This document shows, in pieces, positions 39,601 to 52,678 of a stretch of DNA of 64,000 nucleotides. The stretch covers positions 16,306,001 through 16,370,000 of the forward strand of contig OZ038526.1 in the NCBI GenBank assembly GCA_964036665.1. Direction: 5' to 3'. Numbering within the stretch: position 1 is the stretch's first letter; each line of letters starts with the position of its first letter. This DNA is from Gordius sp. MW1 (lineage: Eukaryota > Nematomorpha > Gordioida > Gordea > Gordiidae). Both the position numbers and the translations under genes were made by a program. Under the pieces are notes generated by a model. The model saw only the letters and a program-made list of their open reading frames with translations, did not search any database and was not told where the DNA came from.

Positions 39601-40976
39601 TTCAACCGTATTCATCCGATGAAAGTTGTCGTTTTCAGACACGATTTCCATGATAAAAAGTTAAAATTTATCAGAATAAGAAAACTATTACTTTGAAATC
39701 GTGATCGCATAGAGCAGTTTTCAAAAATTAAGCACTCACGTTGCGATACAACAAACTAATCGCAACAATAAAACCTTGTCTTTTGTCAAAATGATAGTTC
39801 TCGCAACTTAAAACTTCTTTTCGGAAGTCAATGCAGGATAATAGGATTCTCAAATTGGCTTACTTTTATATATTTTTTCAAGCTTTTTCACATAGAATAA
39901 CAAAAAAATAAGTATTTTTACCTCAAAATTTTTCATATTTTTTTCTTTCAACCGTATTCATCTGATGAAAGTTGTCGTTTTCAGACACGATTTCCATGAT
40001 AAAAAGTTGAAATTTATCAGAATCAGAAAACTATTACTTTGAAATCATGATCGCATAGAGCAGTTTTCAAAAATTAAGCACTCACGTTGCGATACAACAA
40101 ACTAATCGCAACAATAAAACCTTGTCTTTTGTCAAAATGATAGTTCTCGCAGCTTAAAACTTCTTTTCCAAAGTCAATCGAGGATAATAGGATTCTCAAA
40201 TTGGCTTACTTTTATATATTTTTTCAAGCTCTTTTACATAGAATAACAAAAAATAAATATTTTTACCTCAAAATTTTTCACATTTTTTTCTTTCAACCGT
40301 ATTCATCCGATGAAAGTTGTCGTTTTCAGATACGATTTTGATGATATAAAGTTAAAATTTATCAGAATCAGAAAACTATTTCTTTGAAATCATGATGGCA
40401 TAGAGCAGTTTTCAAAAATTAAGCACTCACGTTGCGATACAACAAATTAATCGCAACAATAAAACCTTTTCTTTTGTCAAAATGATAGTTCTCGCAGCTT
40501 AATTCTTTTCCGAAGTCAATCGAGGATAATAGGATTCGCAAATTGACATACTTATATATATTTTTTTAAGCTCTTTCACATAGAATAACAAAAAATAAAT
40601 ATTTTTACCTAAAAATTTTTCACATTTTTTTCTTTCAACCGTATTGATCCGATGAAAGTTGTCGTTTTCAGACGTGGTTTCTATGATCCCAAGTAAAAAT
40701 TTATCAGAATCTAAAAACTATTACTTTGAAATCATGATCGCATAGAGCAGTTTTCAAAAATTAAGCACTCACGTTGCGATACAACAAACTAATCGCAACA
40801 ATAAAACCTTGTCTTTTGTCAAAATGATAGTTCTCGCAGCTTAAAAAAATAAATATTTTTACCTAAAAATTTTTCACATTTTTTTCTTTCAACCGTATTG
40901 ATCCGATGAAAGTTGTCGTTTTCAGACGTGGTTTCTATGATCCCAAGTAAAAATTTATCAGAATCTAAAAACTATT
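36628..40976. repeat. 4349-bp, 13-monomer block, copy 2 of tandem duplication
   Basis: Near-identical to 32280-36627. I noticed only a handful of differences: CTTTTACATAG for CTTTTTCATAG (about 38867), TTTTCGGAAG for TTTTTGGAAG (about 38790), an extra base with A-to-G in GTTTTTCGAAAATT (about 39031), and the last bases (CAGAATCTAAAA instead of CAGAATAAGAAA). It includes the second truncated monomer (40723-40976, 254 bp). This is the least diverged large duplication in the window. Confidence 0.95.
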
Positions 40977-42012
40977 ACTTTGAAATCATGATCGCATAGA
41001 GCAGTTTTCAAAAATTAAGCACTCACGTTGCGATACAACAAACTAATCGCAACAATAAAACCTTGTCTTTTGTCAAAATGATAGTTCTCGCAGCTTAAAA
41101 CTTCTTTTCCGAAGTCAATCGAGGATAATAGGATTCCCAAATTGGCTTACTTTTATATATTTTTTTAAGCTCTTTCACATAGAATAACAAAAAATAAATA
41201 TTTTTACCTCAAAAGTTTTCACGTTTTTTTCTTTCAAACGTATTGATCCGATGAAAGTTGTCGTTTTCAGATACGATTTTGTTGATAAAAAGTTAAAATT
41301 TATCAGAATAAGAAAACTATTACTTTGAAATCGTGATCGCATAGAGCAGTTTTCAAAAATTAAGCACTCACGTTGCGATACAACAAACTAATCGCAACAA
41401 TAAAACCTTGTCTTTTGTCAAAATGATAGTTCTCGCAACTTAAAACTTCTTTTCGGAAGTCAATGCAGGATAAAAGGATTCTCAAATTGGCTTACTTTTA
41501 TATATTTTTTCAAGCTCTTTCTCATAGAATAACAAAAAAATAAGTATTTTTACCTCAAAATTTTTCATATTTTTTTCTTTCAACCGTATTCATCCGATGA
41601 AAGTTGTCGTTTTCAGACACGATTTCCATGATAAAAAGTTGAAATTTATCAGAATCAGAAAACTATTACTTTGAAATCATGATCGCATAGAGCAGTTTTC
41701 AAAAATTAAGCACTCACGTTGCGATACAACAAACTAATATCAACAATAAACTCTTGTCTTTTGTCAAAATGATAGTTCTCGCAGCTTAAAACTTCTTTTC
41801 CAAAGTCAATCGAGGATAATAGGATTCTCAAATTGGCTTACTTTTATATATTTTTTCAAGCTCTTTTACATAGAATAACAAAAAATAAATATTTTTACCT
41901 CAAAATTTTTCACATTTTTTTCTTTCAACCGTATTCATCCGATGAAAGTTGTCGTTTTCAGATACGATTTTGTTGATAAAAAGTTAAAATTTATCAGAAT
42001 CAGAAAACTATT
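40977..42012. repeat. Three lead-in monomers before the G-start HOR
   Basis: A CCCAAATTGG/TTTGTTGAT monomer (40977), an A-like monomer with CGTGATCGC and GCAGGATAAAAGG (41322), and a G-like monomer that has ACTAATATCAAC but still keeps the full CTCAAATTGGCTTAC (about 41666). The last looks like the precursor of G, before the short deletion that marks G elsewhere. Confidence 0.75.
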
Positions 42013-43731
42013 ACTTTGAAATCATGATCGCATAGAGCAGTTTTCAAAAATTAATCACTCACGTTGCGATACAACAAACTAATATCAACAATAAAACCTT
42101 GTCTTTTGTCAAAATGATAGTTCTCGCAGCTTAAAACTTCTTTTCCAAAGTCAATCGAGGATAATAGGATTCTCAATACTTTTATATATTTTTTCAAGCT
42201 CTTTTACATAGAATAACAAAAAATAAATATTTTTACCTCAAAATTTTTCACATTTTTTTCTTTCAACCGTATTCATCCGATGAAAGTTGTCGTTTTCAGA
42301 TACGATTTTGTTGATAAAAAGTTAAAATTTATCAGAATAAGAAAACTATTACTTTGAAATCGTGATCGCATAGAGCAGTTTTCAAAAATTAAGCACTCAC
42401 GTTGCGATACAACAAACTAATCGCAACAATAAAACCTTGTCTTTTGTCAAAATGATAGTTCTCGCAACTTAAAACTTCTTTTCGGAAGTCAATGCAGGAT
42501 AATAGGATTCTCAAATTGGCTTACTTTTATATATTTTTTCAAGCTCTTTCACATAGAATAACAAAAAAATGAGTATTTTTACCTCAAAATTTTTCATATT
42601 TTTTTCTTTCAACCGTATTCATCCGATGAAAGTTGTCGTTTTCAGACACGATTTCCATGATAAAAAGTTGAAATTTATCAGAATCAGAAAACTATTACTT
42701 TGAAATCATGATCGCATAGAGCAGTTTTCAAAAATTAAGCACTCACGTTGCGATACAACAAACTAATCGCAACAATAAAACCTTGTCTTTTGTCAAAATG
42801 ATAGTTCTCGCAGCTTAAAACTTCTTTTCCGAAGTCAATCGAGGATAATAGGATTCTCAAATTGGCTTACTTTTATATATTTTTTCAAGCTCTTTCACAT
42901 AGAATAACAAAAAATAAATATTTTTACCTCGAAATTTTTCACATTTTTTTCTTTCAACCGTATTCATCCGATGAAAGTTGTCGTTTTCAGATACGATTTT
43001 CATGATAAAAAGTTAAAATTTATCATAATAAGAAAACTATTACTTTGAAATCATGATCGCATAGAGCAGTTTTCAAAAATTAAGCACTCACGTTGCGATA
43101 CAACAAACTAATCGCAACAATAAAACCTTGTCTTTTGTCAAAATGATAGTTCTCGCAGCTTAAAACTTCTTTTCCGAAGTCAATCGAGGATAATAGGATT
43201 CTCAAATTGGCTTACTTTTATATATTATTTCAAGCTCTTTCACATAAAATAATAAAAAATTAATATTTTTACCTCAAAATTTTTCACATTTTTTTCTTTC
43301 AACCGTATTCATCCGATAAAAGTTGTCGTTTTTAGACACGATTTCCATGATAAAAAGTTAAAATTTGTCAGAATCAGAAAACTATTACTTTGAAATCATG
43401 ATCGCATAGAGTAGTTTTCAAAAATTAAGCACTCACGTTGCGATACAACAAACTAATCGCCTCAATAAAACCTTTTCTTTTGTCAAAAAGATAGTTCTCG
43501 CAGCTTAAAACTTCTTTTCCGAAGTCAATCGAATATAATAGGATTCCCAAATTGGCTTACTTTTATATATTTTTTTAAGCTCTTTCACAAAGAATAACAA
43601 AAAATAAATATTTTTACCTCAAAACTTTTCACATTTTTTTCTTTCAACCGTATTGATCCGATGAAAGTTGTCGTTTTCAGACACGATTTCCATGATAAAA
43701 AGTTAAAATTTATCAGAATCAGAAAACTATT
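42013..43731. repeat. HOR unit 1: G-A-D-E-F (1719 bp)
   Basis: Monomer types are defined by shared marks. G: ACTAATATCAAC, TTTTCCAAAG and the CTCAATACTTTTA deletion. A: GTGATCGC, GCAACTTAAAA, ATGCAGG and AATAAGTATT. D: CCTCGAAATTTTTC and TTATCATAATAAG. E: TATTATTTCAAGC, ATAAAATAATAAAA and AATTTGTCAG. F: GAGTAGTTTTC, AAAAAGATAG, GAATATAATAGG and CACAAAGAAT. This unit lacks the B' monomer found in other D-E-F units. It has CCTCAATAAAAC in F, not seen elsewhere. Confidence 0.85.
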
Positions 43732-45795
43732 ACTTTGAAATCATGATCGCATAGAGCAGTTTTCAAAAATTAAGCACTCACGTTGCGATACAACAAACTA
43801 ATATCAACAATAAAACCTTGTCTTTTGTCAAAATGATAGTTCTCGCAGCTTAAAACTTCTTTTCCAAAGTCAATCGAGGATAATAGGATTCTCAATACTT
43901 TTATATATTTTTTCAAGCTCTTTTACATAGAATAACAAAAAATAAATATTTTTACCTCAAAATTTTTCACATTTTTTTCTTTCAACCGTATTCATCCGAT
44001 GAAAGTTGTCGTTTTCAGATACGATTTTGTTGATAAAAAGTTAAAATTTATCAGAATAAGAAAACTATTACTTTGAAATCGTGATCGCATAGAGCAGTTT
44101 TCAAAAATTAAGCACTCACGTTGCGATTCAACAAACTAATCGCAACAATAAAACCTTGTCTTTTGTCAAAATGATAGTTCTCGCAACTTAAAACTTCTTT
44201 TCGGAAGTCAATGCAGGATAATAGGGATCTCAAATTGGCTTACTTTTATATATTTTTTCAAGCTCTTTCACATAGAATAACAAAAAAATAAGTATTTTTA
44301 CCTCAAAATTTTTCATATTTTTTTCTTTCAACCGTATTCATCCGATGAAAGATGTCGTTTTCAGACACGATTTCCATGATAAAAAGTTGAAATTTATCAG
44401 AATCAGAAAACTATTACTTTGAAATCATGATCGCATAGAGCAGTTTTCAAAAATTAAGCACTCACGTTGCGATACAACAAACTAATCGCAACAATAAAAC
44501 CTTGTCTTTTGTCAAAATGATATTTCTCGCAGCTTAAAACTTTTTTTCGGAAGTCAATCGAGGATAATAGGATTCTCAAATTGGCTTACTTTTATATATT
44601 TTTTCAAGCTCTTTTACATAGAATAACAAAAAATAAATATTTTTACTTCAAAATTTTTCACATTTTTTTCTTTCAACCGTATTCATCCGATGAAAGTTGT
44701 CGTTTTTAGATACGATTTTGATGATAAAAAGTTAAAATTTATCAGAATCAGAAAACTATTACTTTGAAATCATGATGGCATAGAGCAGTTTTCAAAAATT
44801 AAGGACTCACTTTGCGATTCAACAAACTAATCGCAACAATAAAACCTTGTCTTTTGTCAAAATGATAGTTCTCGCAGCTTAAAACTTCTTTTCGGAAGTC
44901 AATCGAGGATAATAGGATTCTCAAATTGGCTTACTTTTATATATTTTTTCAAGCTCTTTCACATAGAATAACAAAAAACAAATATTTTTACCTCAAAATG
45001 TTTCACATTTTTTTCTTTCAACCGTATTCATCCGATGAAAGTTGTCGTTTTCAGACACGATTTCCATGATAAAAAGTTGAAATTTATCAGAATCAGAAAA
45101 CTATTACTTTGAAATCATGATCGCATAGAGCAGTTTTCAAAAATTAAGCACTCACGTTGCGATACAATAAACTAATCGCAACAATAAAACCTTGTCTTTT
45201 GTCAAAATGATATTTCTCGCAGCTTAAAACTTTTTTTCGGAAGTCAATCGAGGATAATAGGATTCTCAAATTGGCTTACTTTTATATATTTTTTCAAGCT
45301 CTTTTACATAGAATAACAAAAAATAAATTTTTTTACTTCAAAATTTTTCACATTTTTTTCTTTCAACCGTATTCATCCGATGAAAGTTGTCGTTTTTAGA
45401 TACGATTTTGATGATAAAAAGTTAAAATTTATCAGAATCAGAAAACTATTACTTTGAAATCATGATGGCATAGAGCAGTTTTCAAAAATTAAGGACTCAC
45501 TTTGCGATTCAACAAACTAATCGCAACAATAAAACCTTGTCTTTTGTCAAAATGATAGTTCTCGCAGCTTAAAACTTCTTTTCGGAAGTCAATCGAGGAT
45601 AATAGGATTCTCAAATTGGCTTACTTTTATATATTTTTTCAAGCTCTTTCACATAGAATAACAAAAAACAAATATTTTTACCTCAAAATGTTTCACATTT
45701 TTTTCTTTCAACCGTATTGATCCGATGAAAGTTGTCGTTTTCAGACACGATTTCCATGATAAAAAGTTAAAATTTATCAGAATCAGAAAACTATT
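43732..45795. repeat. HOR unit 2: G-A-B-C-B-C (2064 bp)
   Basis: B is marked by GATATTTCTCGC, ACTTTTTTTCGG, TTTTTACTTC and GTTTTTAGATACG. C is marked by CATGATGGCATAG, TTAAGGACTCACTTTGCGATTC and AAAATGTTTCAC. The second B has GATACAATAAAC and AAATTTTTTTAC, and the final C switches to GTATTGATCC and GTTAAAATT. These private marks reappear at 52044 and 52600 (offset 6883). Confidence 0.85.
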
Positions 45796-48205
45796 ACTTT
45801 GAAATCATGATCGCATAGAGCAGTTTTCAAAAATTAAGCACTCACGTTGCGATACAACAAACTAATATCAACAATAAAACCTTGTCTTTTGTCAAAATGA
45901 TAGTTCTCGCAGCTTAAAACTTCTTTTCCAAAGTCAATCGAGGATAATAGGATTCTCAATACTTTTATATATTTTTTCAAGCTCTTTTACATAGAATAAC
46001 AAAAAATAAATATTTTTACCTCAAAATTTTTCACATTTTTTTCTTTCAACCGTATTCATCCGATGAAAGTTGTCGTTTTCAGATACGATTTTGTTGATAA
46101 AAAGTTAAAATTTATCAGAATAAGAAAACTATTACTTTGAAATCGTGATCGCATAGAGCAGTTTTCAAAAATTAAGCACTCACGTTGCGATACAACAAAC
46201 TAATCGCAACAATAAAACCTTGTCTTTTGTCAAAATGATAGTTCTCGCAACTTAAAACTTCTTTTCGGAAGTCAATGCAGGATAATAGGGATCTCAAATT
46301 GGCTTACTTTTATATATTTTTTCAAGCTCTTTCACATAGAATAACAAAAAAATAAGTATTTTTACCTCAAAATTTTTCATATTTTTTTCTTTCAACCGTA
46401 TTCATCCGATGAAAGTTGTCGTTTTCAGACACGATTTCCATGATAAAAAGTTGAAATTTATCAGAATCAGAAAACTATTACTTTGAAATCATGATCGCAT
46501 AGAGCAGTTTTCAAAAATTAAGCACTCACGTTGCGATACAACAAACTAATCGCAACAATAAAACCTTGTCTTTTGTCAAAATGATATTTCTCGCAGCTTA
46601 AAACTTTTTTTCGGAAGTCAATCGAGGATAATAGGATTCTCAAATTGGCTTACTTTTATATATTTTTTCAAGCTCTTTCACATAGAATAACAAAAAAATA
46701 AGTATTTTGACCTCAAAATTTTTCATATTTTTTTCTTTCAACCGTATTCATCCGATGAAAGTTGTCGTTTTCAGACACGATTTCCATGATAAAAAGTTGA
46801 AATTTATCAGAATCAGAAAACTATTACTTTGAAATCATGATCGCATAGAGCGGTTTTCAAAAATTAAGCACTCACGTTGCGATACAACAAACTAATCGCA
46901 ACAATAAAACCTTGTCTTTTGTCAAAATGATAGTTCTCGCAGCTTAAAACTTCTTTTCCGAAGTCAATCGAGGATAATAGGATTCTCAAATTGGCTTACT
47001 TTTATATATTTTTTCAAGCTCTTTCACATAGAATAACAAAAAATAAATATTTTTACCTCGAAATTTTTCACATTTTTTTCTTTCAACCGTATTCATCCGA
47101 TGAAAGTTGTCGTTTTCAGATACGATTTTCATGATAAAAAGTTAAAATTTATCATAATAAGAAAACTATTACTTTGAAATCATGATCGCATAGAGCAGTT
47201 TTCAAAAATTAAGCACTCACGTTGCGATACAACAAACTAATCGCAACAATAAAACCTTGTCTTTTGTCAAAATGATAGTTCTCGCAGCTTAAAACTTCTT
47301 TTCCGAAGTCAATCGAGGATAATAGGATTCTCAAATTGGCTTACTTTTATATATTATTTCAAGCTCTTTCACATAAAATAATAAAAAATTAATATTTTTA
47401 CCTCAAAATTTTTCACATTTTTTTCTTTCAACCGTATTCATTGGATAAAAGTTGTCGTTTTTAGACACGATTTCCATGATAAAAAGTTAAAATTTGTCAG
47501 AATCAGAAAACTATTACTTTGAAATCATGATCGCATAGAGTAGTTTTCAAAAATTAAGCACTCACGTTGCGATAAAACAAACTAATCGCAACAATAAAAC
47601 CTTTTCTTTTGTCAAAAAGATAGTTCTCGCAGCTTAAAACTTCTTTTCCGAAGTCAATCGAATATAATAGGATTCCCAAATTGGCTTACTTTTATATATT
47701 TTTTTAAGCTCTTTCACAAAGAATAACAAAAAATAAATATTTTTACCTCAAAACTTTTCACATTTTTTTCTTTCAACCGTATTGATCCGATGAAAGTTGT
47801 CGTTTTCAGACACGATTTCCATGATAAAAAGTTAAAATTTATCAGAATCAGAAAACTATTACTTTGAAATCATGATCGCATAGAGCAGTTTTCAAAAATT
47901 AAGCACTCACGTTGCGATAAAACAAACTAATCGCAACAATAAAACCTTTTCTTTTGTCAAAAAGATAGTTCTCGCAGCTTAAAACTTCTTTTCCGAAGTC
48001 AATCGAATATAATAGGATTCCCAAATTGGCTTACTTTTATATATTTTTTTAAGCTCTTTCACAAAGAATAACAAAAAATAAATATTTTTACCTCAAAACT
48101 TTTCACATTTTTTTCTTTCAACCGTATTGATCCGATGAAAGTTGTCGTTTTCAGACACGATTTCCATGATAAAAAGTTAAAATTTATCAGAATCAGAAAA
48201 CTATT
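45796..48205. repeat. HOR unit 3: G-A-B'-D-E-F-F (2410 bp)
   Basis: B' starts like B (GATATTTCTCGC, ACTTTTTTTCGG) but ends like A (AATAAGTATTTTGACC, TTTTTCATATT, GTTGAAATTT). D begins with GAGCGGTTTTC (46851). E has CATTGGATAAAAG. F has GATAAAACAAAC and is duplicated, so this unit is one monomer longer than its relatives. Confidence 0.85.
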
Positions 48206-49924
48206 ACTTTGAAATCATGATCGCATAGAGCAGTTTTCAAAAATTAAGCACTCACGTTGCGATACAACAAACTAATATCAACAATAAAACCTTGTCTTTT
48301 GTCAAAATGATAGTTCTCGCAGCTTAAAACTTCTTTTCCAAAGTCAATCGAGGATAATAGGATTCTCAATACTTTTATATATTTTTTCAAGCTCTTTTAC
48401 ATAGAATAACAAAAAATAAATATTTTTACCTCAAAATTTTTCACATTTTTTTCTTTCAACCGTATTCATCCGATGAAAGTTGTCGTTTTCAGATACGATT
48501 TTGTTGATAAAAAGTTAAAATTTATCAGAATAAGAAAACTATTACTTTGAAATCGTGATCGCATAGAGCAGTTTTCAAAAATTAAGCACTCACGTTGCGA
48601 TACAACAAACTAATCGCAACAATAAAACCTTGTCTTTTGTCAAAATGATATTTCTCGCAGCTTAAAACTTTTTTTCGGAAGTCAATCGAGGATAATAGGA
48701 TTCTCAAATTGGCTTACTTTTATATATTTTTTCAAGCTCTTTCACATAGAATAACAAAAAAATAAGTATTTTGACCTCAAAATTTTTCATATTTTTTTCT
48801 TTCAACCGTATTCATCCGATGAAAGTTGTCGTTTTCAGACACGATTTCCATGATAAAAAGTTGAAATTTATCAGAATCAGAAAACTATTACTTTGAAATC
48901 ATGATCGCATAGAGCGGTTTTCAAAAATTAAGCACTCACGTTGCGATACAACAAACTAATCGCAACAATAAAACCTTGTCTTTTGTCAAAATGATAGTTC
49001 TCGCAGCTTAAAACTTCTTTTCCGAAGTCAATCGAGGATAATAGGATTCTCAAATTGGCTTACTTTTATATATTTTTTCAAGCTCTTTCACATAGAATAA
49101 CAAAAAATAAATATTTTTACCTCGAAATTTTTCACATTTTTTTCTTTCAACCGTATTCATCCGATGAAAGTTGTCGTTTTCAGATACGATTTTCATGATA
49201 AAAAGTTAAAATTTATCATAATAAGAAAACTATTACTTTGAAATCATGATCGCATAGAGCAGTTTTCAAAAATTAAGCACTCACGTTGCGATACAACAAA
49301 CTAATCGCAACAATAAAACCTTGTCTTTTGTCAAAATGATAGTTCTCGCAGCTTAAAACTTCTTTTCCGAAGTCAATCGAGGATAATAGGATTCTCAAAT
49401 TGGCTTACTTTTATATATTATTTCAAGCTCTTTCACATAAAATAATAAAAAATTAATATTTTTACCTCAAAATTTTTCACATTTTTTTCTTTCAACCGTA
49501 TTCATTGGATAAAAGTTGTCGTTTTTAGACACGATTTCCATGATAAAAAGTTAAAATTTGTCAGAATCAGAAAACTATTACTTTGAAATCATGATCGCAT
49601 AGAGTAGTTTTCAAAAATTAAGCACTCACGTTGCGATAAAACAAACTAATCGCAACAATAAAACCTTTTCTTTTGTCAAAAAGATAGTTCTCGCAGCTTA
49701 AAACTTCTTTTCCGAAGTCAATCGAATATAATAGGATTCCCAAATTGGCTTACTTTTATATATTTTTTTAAGCTCTTTCACAAAGAATAACAAAAAATAA
49801 ATATTTTTACCTCAAAACTTTTCACATTTTTTTCTTTCAACCGTATTGATCCGATGAAAGTTGTCGTTTTCAGACACGATTTCCATGATAAAAAGTTAAA
49901 ATTTATCAGAATCAGAAAACTATT
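48206..49924. repeat. HOR unit 4: G-(A/B')-D-E-F (1719 bp)
   Basis: The second monomer starts as A (CGTGATCGC) and continues as B' (GATATTTCTCGC, ACTTTTTTTCGG, TATTTTGACC). It looks like an A/B' fusion with one monomer lost by unequal exchange. D again has GAGCGG (48915), exactly 2064 bp after the same mark in unit 3. Confidence 0.83.
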
Positions 49925-52678
49925 ACTTTGAAATCATGATCGCATAGAGCAGTTTTCAAAAATTAAGCACTCACGTTGCGATACAACAAACTAATATCAA
50001 CAATAAAACCTTGTCTTTTGTCAAAATGATAGTTCTCGCAGCTTAAAACTTCTTTTCCAAAGTCAATCGAGGATAATAGGATTCTCAATACTTTTATATA
50101 TTTTTTCAAGCTCTTTTACATAGAATAACAAAAAATAAATATTTTTACCTCAAAATTTTTCACATTTTTTTCTTTCAACCGTATTCATCCGATGAAAGTT
50201 GTCGTTTTCAGATACGATTTTGTTGATAAAAAGTTAAAATTTATCAGAATAAGAAAACTATTACTTTGAAATCGTGATCGCATAGAGCAGTTTTCAAAAA
50301 TTAAGCACTCACGTTGCGATACAACAAACTAATCGCAACAATAAAACCTTGTCTTTTGTCAAAATGATAGTTCTCGCAACTTAAAACTTCTTTTCGGAAG
50401 TCAATGCAGGATAATAGGGATCTCAAATTGGCTTACTTTTATATATTTTTTCAAGCTCTTTCACATAGAATAACAAAAAAATAAGTATTTTTACCTCAAA
50501 ATTTTTCATATTTTTTTCTTTCAACCGTATTCATCCGATGAAAGTTGTCGTTTTCAGACACGATTTCCATGATAAAAAGTTGAAATTTATCAGAATCAGA
50601 AAACTATTACTTTGAAATCATGATCGCATAGAGCAGTTTTCAAAAATTAAGCACTCACGTTGCGATACAACAAACTAATCGCAACAATAAAACCTTGTCT
50701 TTTGTCAAAATGATATTTCTCGCAGCTTAAAACTTTTTTTCGGAAGTCAATCGAGGATAATAGGATTCTCAAATTGGCTTACTTTTATATATTTTTTCAA
50801 GCTCTTTTACATAGAATAACAAAAAATAAATATTTTTACTTCAAAATTTTTCACATTTTTTTCTTTCAACCGTATTCATCCGATGAAAGTTGTCGTTTTT
50901 AGATACGATTTTGATGATAAAAAGTTAAAATTTATCAGAATCAGAAAACTATTACTTTGAAATCATGATGGCATAGAGCAGTTTTCAAAAATTAAGGACT
51001 CACTTTGCGATTCAACAAACTAATCGCAACAATAAAACCTTGTCTTTTGTCAAAATGATAGTTCTCGCAGCTTAAAACTTCTTTTCGGAAGTCAATCGAG
51101 GATAATAGGATTCTCAAATTGGCTTACTTTTATATATTTTTTCAAGCTCTTTCACATAGAATAACAAAAAACAAATATTTTTACCTCAAAATGTTTCACA
51201 TTTTTTTCTTTCAACCGTATTCATCCGATGAAAGTTGTCGTTTTCAGACACGATTTCCATGATAAAAAGTTGAAATTTATCAGAATCAGAAAACTATTAC
51301 TTTGAAATCATGATCGCATAGAGCAGTTTTCAAAAATTAAGCACTCACGTTGCGATACAACAAACTAATCGCAACAATAAAACCTTGTCTTTTGTCAAAA
51401 TGATATTTCTCGCAGCTTAAAACTTTTTTTCGGAAGTCAATCGAGGATAATAGGATTCTCAAATTGGCTTACTTTTATATATTTTTTCAAGCTCTTTTAC
51501 ATAGAATAACAAAAAATAAATATTTTTACTTCAAAATTTTTCACATTTTTTTCTTTCAACCGTATTCATCCGATGAAAGTTGTCGTTTTTAGATACGATT
51601 TTGATGATAAAAAGTTAAAATTTATCAGAATCAGAAAACTATTACTTTGAAATCATGATGGCATAGAGCAGTTTTCAAAAATTAAGGACTCACTTTGCGA
51701 TTCAACAAACTAATCGCAACAATAAAACCTTGTCTTTTGTCAAAATGATAGTTCTCGCAGCTTAAAACTTCTTTTCGGAAGTCAATCGAGGATAATAGGA
51801 TTCTCAAATTGGCTTACTTTTATATATTTTTTCAAGCTCTTTCACATAGAATAACAAAAAACAAATATTTTTACCTCAAAATGTTTCACATTTTTTTCTT
51901 TCAACCGTATTCATCCGATGAAAGTTGTCGTTTTCAGACACGATTTCCATGATAAAAAGTTGAAATTTATCAGAATCAGAAAACTATTACTTTGAAATCA
52001 TGATCGCATAGAGCAGTTTTCAAAAATTAAGCACTCACGTTGCGATACAATAAACTAATCGCAACAATAAAACCTTGTCTTTTGTCAAAATGATATTTCT
52101 CGCAGCTTAAAACTTTTTTTCGGAAGTCAATCGAGGATAATAGGATTCTCAAATTGGCTTACTTTTATATATTTTTTCAAGCTCTTTTACATAGAATAAC
52201 AAAAAATAAATTTTTTTACTTCAAAATTTTTCACATTTTTTTCTTTCAACCGTATTCATCCGATGAAAGTTGTCGTTTTTAGATACGATTTTGATGATAA
52301 AAAGTTAAAATTTATCAGAATCAGAAAACTATTACTTTGAAATCATGATGGCATAGAGCAGTTTTCAAAAATTAAGGACTCACTTTGCGATTCAACAAAC
52401 TAATCGCAACAATAAAACCTTGTCTTTTGTCAAAATGATAGTTCTCGCAGCTTAAAACTTCTTTTCGGAAGTCAATCGAGGATAATAGGATTCTCAAATT
52501 GGCTTACTTTTATATATTTTTTCAAGCTCTTTCACATAGAATAACAAAAAACAAATATTTTTACCTCAAAATGTTTCACATTTTTTTCTTTCAACCGTAT
52601 TGATCCGATGAAAGTTGTCGTTTTCAGACACGATTTCCATGATAAAAAGTTAAAATTTATCAGAATCAGAAAACTATT
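49925..52678. repeat. HOR unit 5: G-A-B-C-B-C-B-C (2754 bp)
   Basis: The longest B-C run in the window, with three dimers. Only the last B carries GATACAATAAAC and only the last C carries GTATTGATCC, as in unit 2, so the dimer gained copies in front of a fixed terminal pair. Confidence 0.85.
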
